A model generated the notes under the pieces. It was not told where the DNA came from, did no database searches, and worked only from the letters and a program-made list of their open reading frames with translations. A DNA stretch of 36,030 nt from Phycisphaerales bacterium UBA3158 (GTDB taxonomy: Bacteria > Planctomycetota > Phycisphaerae > Phycisphaerales > SM1A02). Shown piece by piece: positions 8,331 through 16,912 of the stretch (within the stretch, counting starts at the first letter, position 1; every line of letters begins with the position of its first letter). Both the position numbers and the translations under genes were made by a program. Where the stretch lies: positions 1,535 to 37,564 of the forward strand of contig DEYM01000063.1 in the NCBI GenBank assembly GCA_002364555.1, read 5' to 3'.

Positions 8331-9782
8331 AGCCAGATGATGACTGCCTGCCTGCTGAAGCATGTGGGCCGTGCGCAGCAGAGTGGGCTCACCGAGGAAG
8401 GGTGCCTGGAGCTGTATGCCCACGGGCAGTCTTAGACCGTCGGCTTCCTTGAATCCGCCTGGTATCGAGATGGCTGGAATCCCGGCGATATTGGCGCCGA
8501 CGGTGTAGCGGTCGCAGAGATACATCGTGATCGGATCCGCAATGGAACCGATCTTGAATGCCGGTTCCGCAGTGGTCGGGCCCAGCAGTAGATCGCATTT
8601 CTGGAACACGGACTTGTATTCGTCGTGGATGAGCCGCCGCGCCTGCAATGCCTTCTTGTAGTAGGCGTCGTAGTAGCCGGCGCTGAGGACATAGGTCCCG
8701 AGCATGATTCGACGTCGTACTTCCGGGCCGAATCCTTCGCCTCGTGATCTGGCATACAGGTCGTCCAGGGATTCGCCCGGCTGGCTCTGGGCTCTTCGGC
8801 CGTATCGAATGCCATCGAATCTGGCCAGGTTGCTGGAGGCTTCGGCGGTCGCGACCACGTAGTAGGTGGCGATGCCGTGGTCGGTCATCTCAAGATCGAC
8901 ATCCATGAACGTCGCGCCCTTTGATTCCAGTATCGCCTTCGCCTCCTCGACGGCAGCTTCGACGACCGGATCGTTGGCTTCGTGGCGGTGCTGTCGAGGG
9001 ATCCCGATGACCATCGGTTTCTGATCGCTCAGTCCGGACAGATAGTCCGGAGGCAGGGAATCGAGTGAAGTCGAATCGTATTTGTCGGGGCCGGCTATCG
9101 CGTTGAGTATCGCGGCCGAGTCCTCCACGGATCTGGTCAGAGGTCCGATGCAGTCCAGGCTCGAGCCGAAGGCGACCAGGCCGCGGCGACTGACACGTCC
9201 GTAGCTCGGCTTGAGTCCGGTCACGCCGCACAAGGCGGCCGGCTGACGAATCGAACCACCGGTATCAGAGCCCAGCGCGGCAGGGACGAGTCCCTGTGCG
9301 ACCGCGGCGGCGCTGCCACCCGAGGAACCACCGGGTACATGATCGGTCGCCCATGGGTTGCCCACTGATCCGTATGCACAGTGTTCAGTCGAGGATCCCA
9401 TCGCGAATTCATCGCATCTGACCGTTCCGACCAGGACGGCGCCCGCGTCGACGAGTCGCTGTGTGGCCGTACTTTCGTAGGGGCTGACAAATCCCTCGAG
9501 TATGCGTGAGCCGCAATTCGACTCGCGGCCCTGCATCACGATGTTGTCCTTGATGGCGATGGGTACGCCTGCCAGTGGTCCGGGGTCCTGTCCGGCGGCG
9601 ATGGCGTCATCGACGGTCTTCGCCTGGAGACGAGCGGAGTCCTCATCGATTCGCATGAAGGCCCGGGTCTTGGAATCGCCCGAACGTATTCGCTCGATGC
9701 AATCATCGAGCGTCTGCGATGCAGTGGCCTTCTTATCTCGAACAAGTCGAGCTGTTTCAACGACACCCTGATGGTTGGTCAT
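8313..9782 (-). CDS. gatA: Asp-tRNA(Asn)/Glu-tRNA(Gln) amidotransferase subunit A
   Basis: Glutaminase/amidase subunit of the GatCAB complex, which converts Glu-tRNA(Gln) or Asp-tRNA(Asn) to the amidated form. It has 489 residues, normal for GatA. The amidase-signature catalytic triad is complete: K78 (PIAIKDN), cis-Ser S153 in GGSSGGS, and nucleophile S177 in GSDTGGSIRQ, each one position from the corresponding residues of Staphylococcus aureus GatA. It follows gatC with a 4-base ATGA overlap, so the two are translationally coupled. gatB is not in the window and must lie elsewhere. The 3' end overlaps the convergent hydrolase gene by 18 bases. Confidence 0.96.
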   Translation of the reverse strand: MTNHQGVVETARLVRDKKATASQTLDDCIERIRSGDSKTRAFMRIDEDSARLQAKTVDDAIAAGQDPGPLAGVPIAIKDNIVMQGRESNCGSRILEGFVSPYESTATQRLVDAGAVLVGTVRCDEFAMGSSTEHCAYGSVGNPWATDHVPGGSSGGSAAAVAQGLVPAALGSDTGGSIRQPAALCGVTGLKPSYGRVSRRGLVAFGSSLDCIGPLTRSVEDSAAILNAIAGPDKYDSTSLDSLPPDYLSGLSDQKPMVIGIPRQHRHEANDPVVEAAVEEAKAILESKGATFMDVDLEMTDHGIATYYVVATAEASSNLARFDGIRYGRRAQSQPGESLDDLYARSRGEGFGPEVRRRIMLGTYVLSAGYYDAYYKKALQARRLIHDEYKSVFQKCDLLLGPTTAEPAFKIGSIADPITMYLCDRYTVGANIAGIPAISIPGGFKEADGLRLPVGIQLQAPFLGEPTLLRTAHMLQQAGSHHLASPVGG

Positions 9783-10102
9783 GCGGAATCTCCATCACCA
9801 CCAAGCACCTTCGGAACAGCGATGAAAGGGCCTTCGGTGGCTGGAGCCATCGCCAGTACCTGGGCCTGCGTCAGTGATTCGCCAGGGATGTCCGGGTCGA
9901 TTCGATTGGTCCGATCTCCCGGGTGAGCCATTGGTTCAACCCCATCGAGATCGAGGCTCCCAAGGGTGGCGACATGGTCGAGGATGGCAATCAGGTCGTG
10001 GCGGCAGGATTCCAGCTCTTCATCCGAGAGTTGAAGTCTGGCCAGCTTGGCGACATGGCGTGTCTCATCCAGAGTCAATTTGTGGCTGTTTGAATCAGTC
10101 AT
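9779..10102 (-). CDS. gatC: Asp-tRNA(Asn)/Glu-tRNA(Gln) amidotransferase subunit C
   Basis: Small stabilising subunit of GatCAB, 107 residues. The family pattern is clear: an N-terminal helical part (VAKLARLQLSDEELE, about 18-32), a central DGVEPMAHP, and a C-terminal APATEGPFIAVPKVL that wraps onto GatA in known structures. It is the first gene of the gatC-gatA pair and overlaps gatA by 4 bases. About 130 bases separate its start from the divergent efflux operon, so both promoters must lie there; I found no convincing -35/-10 pair for either. Confidence 0.95.
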   Translation of the reverse strand: MTDSNSHKLTLDETRHVAKLARLQLSDEELESCRHDLIAILDHVATLGSLDLDGVEPMAHPGDRTNRIDPDIPGESLTQAQVLAMAPATEGPFIAVPKVLGGDGDSA

Positions 10103-10233
10103 GGAGGGCGAACAATACCACTCTCAGCAAGATCTGTATCGTTCTTGACTCGATCTGGGGCATCTGATGGCGTACCCTTCACGGTCTAGACCACCAAGAA
10201 CCCTCCTCTCGTGCCCGTTAGGCGTCTCTGAAA

Positions 10234-11562
10234 ATGATCAAGTCCAACATTCTCATCATGTGGTTCACCAGACTGGCCGTCGGAGTGGCTCTGATAGCGC
10301 TCTCCGTGGCGGTGGCGTTCTGGCTTTTCAGATCGGCGCCCAGTGCGGGTGTCAGTGATGAGCCTCTGCAGGAGCGAACCGTTCTCGTGATGGAGTCTCA
10401 GCCTGTCGAGGTCGCTCGGCAGTACACGGGATACGGCGTGGCCAGGGCGATCGAGGATGCCGATGTCCCCGCGAGAGTGTCCACGACCGTGACCCGCCTG
10501 CCAGAGGACAGTCGCGCTGGAAATCCGGTGGCAACTGGTGATGTACTCATGGAGCTTGATGCGACAGATTTCCTCGAAGAGCTCACCATGGCGAATCAGC
10601 GCATGGCGGATCTGGAGGCCCAGTTGCAATCGCTGGATGTCGAAGAGGGAGCTTCCCGTCAGAATCTCGAGATCACCCAGCAGGACATCGAACTGGTCCG
10701 ACGGGAATTCTCACGTGTCCAGGAGGCGGTCGAGAAGGAAGCGGCCATGCCGCGCGAGGCCGATCAGATCCAGAAGCAGGTGCTGGCCGCCGAACAGGTG
10801 CTGCTCAGAGCTCAGGAATCGATCGATCGTCTGGCGACCAGAAGACTTGGACTGCAGGCTCAGGTGCAGCGTGAAAAGGCATCGGCGAGGATCGCTCAGG
10901 AGCGTGTGGACAGGTGTGTGATCACCAGTCCAATCAACGGCTTCATCGAGAGAATAGACGTGAGCCAGGGAGAGAGCCTGATTGCCGGTGCGAGGGTCGC
11001 TCGAATCATCGATCCGCGTGCCATCGAGGTTCCTCTGGGATTGCCCGCCTCCGCACGGGTGGATCTCTCGGTGGGCAACATGGTCGAATTGATGACGACC
11101 GGATCCAGGAAACGAAAGTGGACAGCTCGTATCGCCCGCATATCACCCGAGGATGATCCCTCCAGTCGCACGATGCGGGTCTACGCCGAAGTCAGCCAGC
11201 AGATGACCGGTGACGATCATCTGCCACCGGGAGCATTCCTTCAGGGAGACGTTTCGGCCGGTGATGGGGGCGAGGCGTGGATCGTTCCGCGAAGAAGCGT
11301 TCGAAAGGATCGACTGCTGGTCGTGCGTGATGGCATCGTCACCAGCATCCCCGTCAAGGTTCGATATCCGATCACCGGGCAATATCACGAATTCTCGGTA
11401 CCCGATCGGGATTGGGTGGTGCTCGAAGAGCCTCTGCAGGCCGGTGAGCTCATCGTTCTCTCCCCATCCAGGACGATGACCGACGGCATGCGTGTCGAGC
11501 CGATCGCAGTCAGGGATTCGCTTGCCAGCGTGCATCATGATGCGGGGAGTGTCGGCGAGTGA
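10234..11562 (+). CDS. RND efflux periplasmic adaptor (membrane fusion protein)
   Basis: Adaptor linking an inner-membrane RND pump to an outer-membrane channel. It has 442 residues. The N-terminus is a single anchor (about 8-32, MWFTRLAVGVALIALSVAVAFWLF) with no lipobox. Next is a lipoyl/barrel half-motif (PVATGDVLMELDATDF) and a long alpha-helical hairpin rich in Glu, Gln and Leu (about 110-225). The returning lipoyl half follows (VITSPINGFIERIDVSQGE), then the beta-barrel and membrane-proximal domains. The stop overlaps the pump's GTG start by 4 bases (GTGA). Exported substrate cannot be read from the sequence. Confidence 0.92.
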   Translation: MIKSNILIMWFTRLAVGVALIALSVAVAFWLFRSAPSAGVSDEPLQERTVLVMESQPVEVARQYTGYGVARAIEDADVPARVSTTVTRLPEDSRAGNPVATGDVLMELDATDFLEELTMANQRMADLEAQLQSLDVEEGASRQNLEITQQDIELVRREFSRVQEAVEKEAAMPREADQIQKQVLAAEQVLLRAQESIDRLATRRLGLQAQVQREKASARIAQERVDRCVITSPINGFIERIDVSQGESLIAGARVARIIDPRAIEVPLGLPASARVDLSVGNMVELMTTGSRKRKWTARIARISPEDDPSSRTMRVYAEVSQQMTGDDHLPPGAFLQGDVSAGDGGEAWIVPRRSVRKDRLLVVRDGIVTSIPVKVRYPITGQYHEFSVPDRDWVVLEEPLQAGELIVLSPSRTMTDGMRVEPIAVRDSLASVHHDAGSVGE

Positions 11563-14500
11563 ACCTTCCACGCTTCAGTGTGAAGAACATCGTGCCCGTG
11601 AATCTGATCATGGTCGCGATCCTGATAGCCGGCTGCATCTCCGCGCTGACCTTGAGGCGGCAGTTCTTTCCGGAAGTGACGCCTGGTGGTGCGAGTGTCC
11701 GTCTCTATCTCCCGGGAGCCTCCCCAGAGGAACTCGAGGAGAACATGGTCATCAAGGTCGAGGATGCCCTGGCGGGGATGCGCGAGATCGATGAGATCAG
11801 GACGAACATCACCGAAAGCCAGGCGATGATCGATGTCACTTTCCACGACGAGATCGATGACATATCGGCCGCGGTGGAAGACGTCGAGAGCGTCATCGAC
11901 CGTCTGCAGGATCTTCCCGACGATGCCGAGGACATCAGTGTCACCGAGATGGAGAACCAGCTCCCGGTGATCATGCTGCTGACCTATGGGGACGTCGACG
12001 AGGAGGTCCTGAAGCGAACGGCCAGGAATATCCGCGACGATCTGAGAAGTCTTCCCCGGATGGGCTCAGTCACATCCGGTGGCGTCCGGGACTACGAACT
12101 GGCCGTCGAGCCCGATACGAGCGAGCTGATACGCCATGGCATCAGTCTTCCCCAGGTCAGCGAGGCCGTCAGCAGATGGCTGGCCGAGATTCCCGGCGGA
12201 TCGCTTCGAAGTGCCGGGAGCACCGTGGGCATCCGCACACTGGGCGTTCCCGAACAGGCGGCGGCGATCCGGGACATCGTGATCAAGGCGATGCCCGATG
12301 GCGAGGTCCTCAAGGTGAGCGATGTCGCGACGGTATCCGAGACATTCGTGGATTCGCCTGTGCGAATCCGGTATGCGGGTAAGCCGGCTGCCAATCTCAC
12401 CATCTCCAAGATCGGTGCTCAGGACATCGTCCTGATGGCCAGAATGGTCCGCGCGTACGTCAAGGGCAGGGCCGGGAACGATCATGGACATTCGAGTTTC
12501 GATCTGCTCCTCAATCCGACCATCAGAGAGGCCTGGGAGCTTGGCTACAGCAAGCGAGGGACCTTGCCAGAGGGTGTCGAGCTGGACACGATGACCGATC
12601 TGGCCCGTTTCGTGGAAGGCCGCCTGGCGCTGCTCTCAGAGAATGCGTTCTACGGCGCCATCCTCGTCTTTCTGACATTGCTGATCTTCCTCAACTGGAA
12701 GTGCGCCTTCTGGGTCGGCATCGGTCTCATCACCGCCATGTGCGGAACACTTGTTCTGATGCAGGCACTCGATGTCACACTGAACCTCCTGACCATGTTC
12801 GGCCTGATCATCGTGATCGGTCTTCTGGTGGATGATGCGATCGTCGTCTCGGAGAACATCCAGGCACGCAATGATCTGGGTGATGAGCCGCTCGACGCCG
12901 CGATCAATGGGGCTTCCCAGGTTCAGTGGCCCGTCGTGGCGACTGTTCTCACGAGCATCGTCGCCTTCCTGCCCCTGATGTTCCTCAAGGGGATGGTCGG
13001 GGATCTCATGGGCGCCCTGCCGATCGTGGTCGCCATCGCACTGGCCATGAGTCTGCTCGAATGTCTCGGGATGCTCCCTGGTCATCTTGGTCATGGACTC
13101 TCGGGTAAGAGCCAGGGGGGGACCGAGGGTGGTTTCAGTGGATGGCGTGACAGGTTGCTGTACGAGAAATTGATTCCCGCCTACCGTCGACTTCTCCGAA
13201 AGCTGCTGATGTATCGCTATCTCACCGTGGCGGTCGCGATCTCGATACTCATACTCTCCTTCGGCATGGTGGCCGGTGGTCGGGTCGGCTACACGTTCCT
13301 GCCAAGCGATGATGCTGAGAGCGTCGCCGTGAACATCACGCTGCCTCCGGGTACCAGCATGTCCCATACTCGGCGAGTCACCGAGGTGGTCGAACAGGTG
13401 TCGGGTCTCCAGCCGGAAATCAAATCCATGCTTTCCCTGGTTGGTATCTCCACGAGCATGGAATCGGGTGCCGGCATGGGCTATTCGACGAACATCTCTC
13501 AGATCTTTCTGGAACTCGAACCCGCCGAGACGCGCGATCTGAATGCCCAGGCCGTGCTGACGAACATCCGTGCCGATCTGGATGGCAAGGTTCCCGGTGT
13601 CGATCGTCTGACCACCATGGAGATGACCGGTGGTCCGATCATGGAGGACATCACCATCGGTATCAACGGGGACGATCTCGATCGGATGATCCTGCTGGCC
13701 GAGTCCATCAAGGCCGATCTGAGACGATTCGAGGGCGTGAGCGAGATCGGCGACGACCTCGACGACGGTCTGCGTGAGCTGCACATCGAACTCAAGCCGT
13801 CGGCGGCACCGCTGGGCTTCTCCGTTTCGGATGTCGCGTCTCAGGTGCGGGGCATGGTCTACGGCATCGATGCCCATGTGTACTCCGATGAACGCGAGGA
13901 CATCGATGTGCGTGTGCGCTCATCCGGCGGGGGCGATGACGACCTGGCGGCCATCGAGCAGATGTGGCTGATCGGAAATGGAGGCAATGCCGTTCCTTTG
14001 CTCGAGATCGCCGATCTCTCGGATGGCTCGGGCTACACGGCCATCAAGCGCGTGGATCGGACGCGTTCAATGAGCGTGACCGCCGAGACGGCCGATGGCC
14101 TCAGTCCAGAACTGGTGGTCTCCTCGCTTCCAATCGATCAATGGCGTCGTGACTTCCCGGATCTGGAGATCAACCTCAAGGGGCGACAGGAGAGTCAGCG
14201 CGAAGCATTCCAGAGTCTTCCGATCGGTCTGATGACATCCATTCTCCTGATCTATCTCATTCTGGCCTGGCTCTTCAGCAGCTACGGACTGCCCTTGACG
14301 GTCATGTCCGCCATTCCGTTCGGACTCATCGGGGTCATCTGGGGCCATCTGCTGATGGGCTACGAACTGACGTTCCTGAGCATCATCGGCTTCGTCGCAC
14401 TCAGTGGCATCGTGGTCAATGATTCCCTGATTCTGGTGGATTTCTACAGGAAGGAACTTCGTAACGGGCTCAGTGTCACGCAGGCATTGGTCGAGGCTGG

Positions 14501-14798
14501 TGGAATGCGGCTCAGGCCAATTCTGCTGACGACGATCACGACTGTGCTTGGATTGACCCCTCTGATGCTCGAGCAGTCATTCCAGGCGAAGTTCCTGGTC
14601 CCCATGGCCATCGCGATCGCCTTTGGTCTGATGGCTGCAACGGCCCTGATCCTGCTCATGCTTCCGTGTCTCATTCTCATTCTTGATGACATCAAGCGGT
14701 CATCCCACTTTCTGTGGTTTGGGCGATCGAGGAATCATCGGCAGGCTGATGTCGAGCCACATCATGCAGAGTCGGTGCCAGGCGCGGGCCTCTCCTGA
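11559..14798 (+). CDS. RND-family efflux permease (AcrB-like)
   Basis: Proton-driven resistance-nodulation-division pump of 1079 residues, the family's usual size. Seen: an N-terminal TM1 (VPVNLIMVAILIAGC), a first periplasmic loop with the porter domain, and the TM4 proton-relay pair in GLLVDDAIVVSENI, equivalent to AcrB D407/D408. A second half repeats the layout. In TM10 the motif reads GIVVNDSLILVDF, so the AcrB Lys940 position is not Lys; a similar motif occurs in other RND subfamilies. The GTG start overlaps the adaptor stop. No TolC-like gene is nearby, so the pair must share a channel encoded elsewhere. A 6-bp stem (14787-14802) covers the stop codon but lacks a T run. Confidence 0.94.
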   Translation: MNLPRFSVKNIVPVNLIMVAILIAGCISALTLRRQFFPEVTPGGASVRLYLPGASPEELEENMVIKVEDALAGMREIDEIRTNITESQAMIDVTFHDEIDDISAAVEDVESVIDRLQDLPDDAEDISVTEMENQLPVIMLLTYGDVDEEVLKRTARNIRDDLRSLPRMGSVTSGGVRDYELAVEPDTSELIRHGISLPQVSEAVSRWLAEIPGGSLRSAGSTVGIRTLGVPEQAAAIRDIVIKAMPDGEVLKVSDVATVSETFVDSPVRIRYAGKPAANLTISKIGAQDIVLMARMVRAYVKGRAGNDHGHSSFDLLLNPTIREAWELGYSKRGTLPEGVELDTMTDLARFVEGRLALLSENAFYGAILVFLTLLIFLNWKCAFWVGIGLITAMCGTLVLMQALDVTLNLLTMFGLIIVIGLLVDDAIVVSENIQARNDLGDEPLDAAINGASQVQWPVVATVLTSIVAFLPLMFLKGMVGDLMGALPIVVAIALAMSLLECLGMLPGHLGHGLSGKSQGGTEGGFSGWRDRLLYEKLIPAYRRLLRKLLMYRYLTVAVAISILILSFGMVAGGRVGYTFLPSDDAESVAVNITLPPGTSMSHTRRVTEVVEQVSGLQPEIKSMLSLVGISTSMESGAGMGYSTNISQIFLELEPAETRDLNAQAVLTNIRADLDGKVPGVDRLTTMEMTGGPIMEDITIGINGDDLDRMILLAESIKADLRRFEGVSEIGDDLDDGLRELHIELKPSAAPLGFSVSDVASQVRGMVYGIDAHVYSDEREDIDVRVRSSGGGDDDLAAIEQMWLIGNGGNAVPLLEIADLSDGSGYTAIKRVDRTRSMSVTAETADGLSPELVVSSLPIDQWRRDFPDLEINLKGRQESQREAFQSLPIGLMTSILLIYLILAWLFSSYGLPLTVMSAIPFGLIGVIWGHLLMGYELTFLSIIGFVALSGIVVNDSLILVDFYRKELRNGLSVTQALVEAGGMRLRPILLTTITTVLGLTPLMLEQSFQAKFLVPMAIAIAFGLMAATALILLMLPCLILILDDIKRSSHFLWFGRSRNHRQADVEPHHAESVPGAGLS

Positions 14799-14860
14799 GG
14801 CCATAAGTCCCTGTTGTCATTGATCATGCTGAAGATGGCCCGATGGAGCGTCAGGGTTCC

Positions 14861-14866
14861 TATACT
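14861..14866 (+). promoter_or_regulatory. Candidate -10 box upstream of ptsI
   Basis: TATACT sits 60 bases before the ptsI ATG in the 128-base gap after the RND pump. It is the best -10-like sequence there. No matching -35 is visible, so the assignment is weak. Confidence 0.3.
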
Positions 14867-14926
14867 CTGTATTGACTATTTTTCAGGCCAGGAGCCAGCA
14901 GCGACACATCCGTTGTCGCCATTGAC

Positions 14927-16684
14927 ATGAAGACCATCAAGGGCATCGCGGTGGCACCGGGCATAGCCATCGCCCGCGCTTTCGTTCTGGAGCAATTCAG
15001 GCAGCGGGTGCCGCATCATCGCGTGGTACCCGAGGAAAGAGCCGGAGAGCTCGAGCGATTCGAGCAGGCGCTCGCATCCGCAACCAGCGATCTGGCTGCT
15101 GATCGCGATCGGGCCGCCAGCGATCTGGGTCAGGAAGCATCCAAGATCTTCGAGTTTCATCTCGGGCTTCTCCAGGATCCGACCCTCCTTGGGCCCATCA
15201 GGGAGAAAATCGGTGAAAAAGGGGCCAACGCCGACTTCGCGGTGGCCTCGTCATTCAGCCGGATCATCGACCAGTTCAACTCCATGGGTTCCCAGGTCTT
15301 CCGTGACAAGTCGCGGGACATCCTCGATCTGGAGCGCCGCGTACTCGATCATCTGATGGGGCGTTCCCAGGAACGCCTGTCGCGATTGACCGAACCGGTT
15401 GTCCTGATCGCCCACGAACTCACTCCGACCCAGGCCGCTTCGATGGCCATCGAGCACGTGGTGGGAATCGCCACGGATGCCGGTGGTCGAACCGACCATA
15501 CCTCGATCATCGCGGCGGCCATCGGCGTACCGGTGGTCGTGGGCTGTCATGCGATCACCGAACAGGTCAATGACGGTGATCTGCTCATTCTGGATGGACG
15601 TGGTGGTCAGATCATCATCGATCCGGATGAGGACACGATTGTCTCGTTCAACAAAGCCCGGGATCGAATGGCTCAATTCGAAACCGCTACCGCACAGGAG
15701 GCCAAGGCCGATGCGGTGACGCTCGATGGAACGAAGATAACGCTCCTTGGAAACATAGAGTTCCCGAGGGAGATCGATCAGCTCAAGACCTATGGCGGGG
15801 AAGGTGTGGGTCTCTACCGCACCGAGTTCATCTATCTCACCAGTGAAACGGAACCGACCGAAGAGGAACTCTATTCCCATTACACGACTGCCCTCGACAT
15901 GCTCGAAGGTCGACCACTGACGATCAGAACGCTGGATCTCGGCGCCGACAAGTACACGCAGCAGCAGGCACTCGAGCCCGAGCGGAATCCATTCCTGGGT
16001 TTGAGAAGCATTCGGTACAGCCTTCAGCATCTGCCCATGTTCAGGCGGCAGTTGCGCGCCATTCTGCGTGCCTCCGTGCATGGTCCGCTGAAAGTCATGT
16101 TTCCTCTGATCACGACGGTCACGGAACTCAAGCAGGCCCGCATGGTGCTTGACGACGTCGCGGACGATCTTCGTCAGGAAGGCATCGAGGTCCCTCGCGA
16201 TATTCCCATCGGAATGATGATCGAGGTGCCCAGTGCGGCCCTGATGGCCACCACGTTCGCCAAGGAAGTCGATTTCTTCTCAATCGGGACCAATGACCTC
16301 ATCCAGTACACGGTGGCCGTGGATCGCAGCAATGAGCGGGTGGCCAACCTCTATTCAGCCTCGAACCCGGCTGTCATCCGGCTTGTGAAGAACGTAATCC
16401 GGGCTGGCAAGCGTCGTGGGGTGGATACGAGCCTTTGTGGAGAAATCGCGGGTGATATCACGTACACTATGCTCTTGATTGGCTTGGGCCTGCGGTCCTT
16501 GTCGCTCGTGCCCTCCCAGATACCCCGGGTCAAGCAGTTGATCCGTCGCGTGACGCTGGAGGAATGCGAACGGCTTGCAAGGAGAGTCGGGGCGTTTGAG
16601 AGCCAACGTAGGATCCTTCGGGTGCTACGACTTGAGACTGCACGAGTAATGCCCGAGGCTGACGGTGGATGGAACGCCGGTTAA
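14927..16684 (+). CDS. ptsI: Phosphoenolpyruvate-protein phosphotransferase (PTS enzyme I)
   Basis: Enzyme I takes phosphate from PEP onto a histidine and passes it to HPr. It has 585 residues, close to E. coli EI (575). Seen: an HPr-binding/His domain with the active histidine H191 in GGRTDHTSI, and a PEP-binding TIM barrel with GLYRTEFIYL (295-304), IGTNDLIQYT (453-462) and the catalytic cysteine C504 in LCGEIAGD. All key residues are present, so it should be active. No HPr, HPr kinase or sugar permease gene lies in the window, so it could serve a regulatory PTS rather than sugar uptake; that is an inference. The start at 14927 gives the family's usual N-terminus (KGIAVAPGIAIARA). Confidence 0.95.
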   Translation: MKTIKGIAVAPGIAIARAFVLEQFRQRVPHHRVVPEERAGELERFEQALASATSDLAADRDRAASDLGQEASKIFEFHLGLLQDPTLLGPIREKIGEKGANADFAVASSFSRIIDQFNSMGSQVFRDKSRDILDLERRVLDHLMGRSQERLSRLTEPVVLIAHELTPTQAASMAIEHVVGIATDAGGRTDHTSIIAAAIGVPVVVGCHAITEQVNDGDLLILDGRGGQIIIDPDEDTIVSFNKARDRMAQFETATAQEAKADAVTLDGTKITLLGNIEFPREIDQLKTYGGEGVGLYRTEFIYLTSETEPTEEELYSHYTTALDMLEGRPLTIRTLDLGADKYTQQQALEPERNPFLGLRSIRYSLQHLPMFRRQLRAILRASVHGPLKVMFPLITTVTELKQARMVLDDVADDLRQEGIEVPRDIPIGMMIEVPSAALMATTFAKEVDFFSIGTNDLIQYTVAVDRSNERVANLYSASNPAVIRLVKNVIRAGKRRGVDTSLCGEIAGDITYTMLLIGLGLRSLSLVPSQIPRVKQLIRRVTLEECERLARRVGAFESQRRILRVLRLETARVMPEADGGWNAG

Positions 16685-16912
16685 AGGTCTCGGTTAACGA
16701 AAAACATGGCCCTGATTTGAAGTCTTGTGACGACCTGTTGAGGTCTCCAGGATGAACCAGAACTCGGCCACCCAGCGACTGAAGGGGGCGAAGCCCCCTT
16801 ATGCCGCCATCGAGGGAGACCGGACGCTTCAAGCGGGCCAGGCATCCGATGGTGCAGGTGAGCAGTTAAGGCTGCAGCCCTTCGTGAGGGAACTCCGGAA
16901 AGAGGTGCCTCT
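16685..16912 (+). promoter_or_regulatory. Structured leader upstream of the RNase E/G gene
   Basis: This 228-base gap can form several stems. GGTCTCC (16742-16748) pairs with GGAGACC (16815-16821) and encloses a strong hairpin, AAGGGGGC (16782-16789) with GCCCCCTT (16793-16800), closed by a GAA loop. CCCT/AGGG (16878-16890) adds a small hairpin. AGAG (16901-16904) can pair with CTCT (16909-16912), which would cover the Shine-Dalgarno AGAGG. There is no T run, so it is not a simple terminator. By analogy with the E. coli rne leader, RNase autoregulation is possible but not shown. Confidence 0.4.

Noticed and set aside
10183..10192. Perfect palindrome GGTCTAGACC upstream of the efflux operon, as a repressor site
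   Set aside because: Ten-base palindromes are expected dozens of times by chance in 36 kb, and symmetry does not extend further.
12636..13877. 413-residue minus-strand frame opposite the RND pump
   Set aside because: The plus-strand frame is a clear RND pump; the reverse frame is a codon-bias shadow.
14787..14802. Hairpin over the RND pump stop as a terminator
   Set aside because: The stem is only 6 bp and no T run follows.
14872..14877. TTGACT before ptsI as a -35 box
   Set aside because: No -10-like sequence occurs 15-19 bases downstream.
16685..16912. Leader as RNase P RNA, tmRNA or 6S RNA
   Set aside because: None of the conserved core sequences of those RNAs is present.
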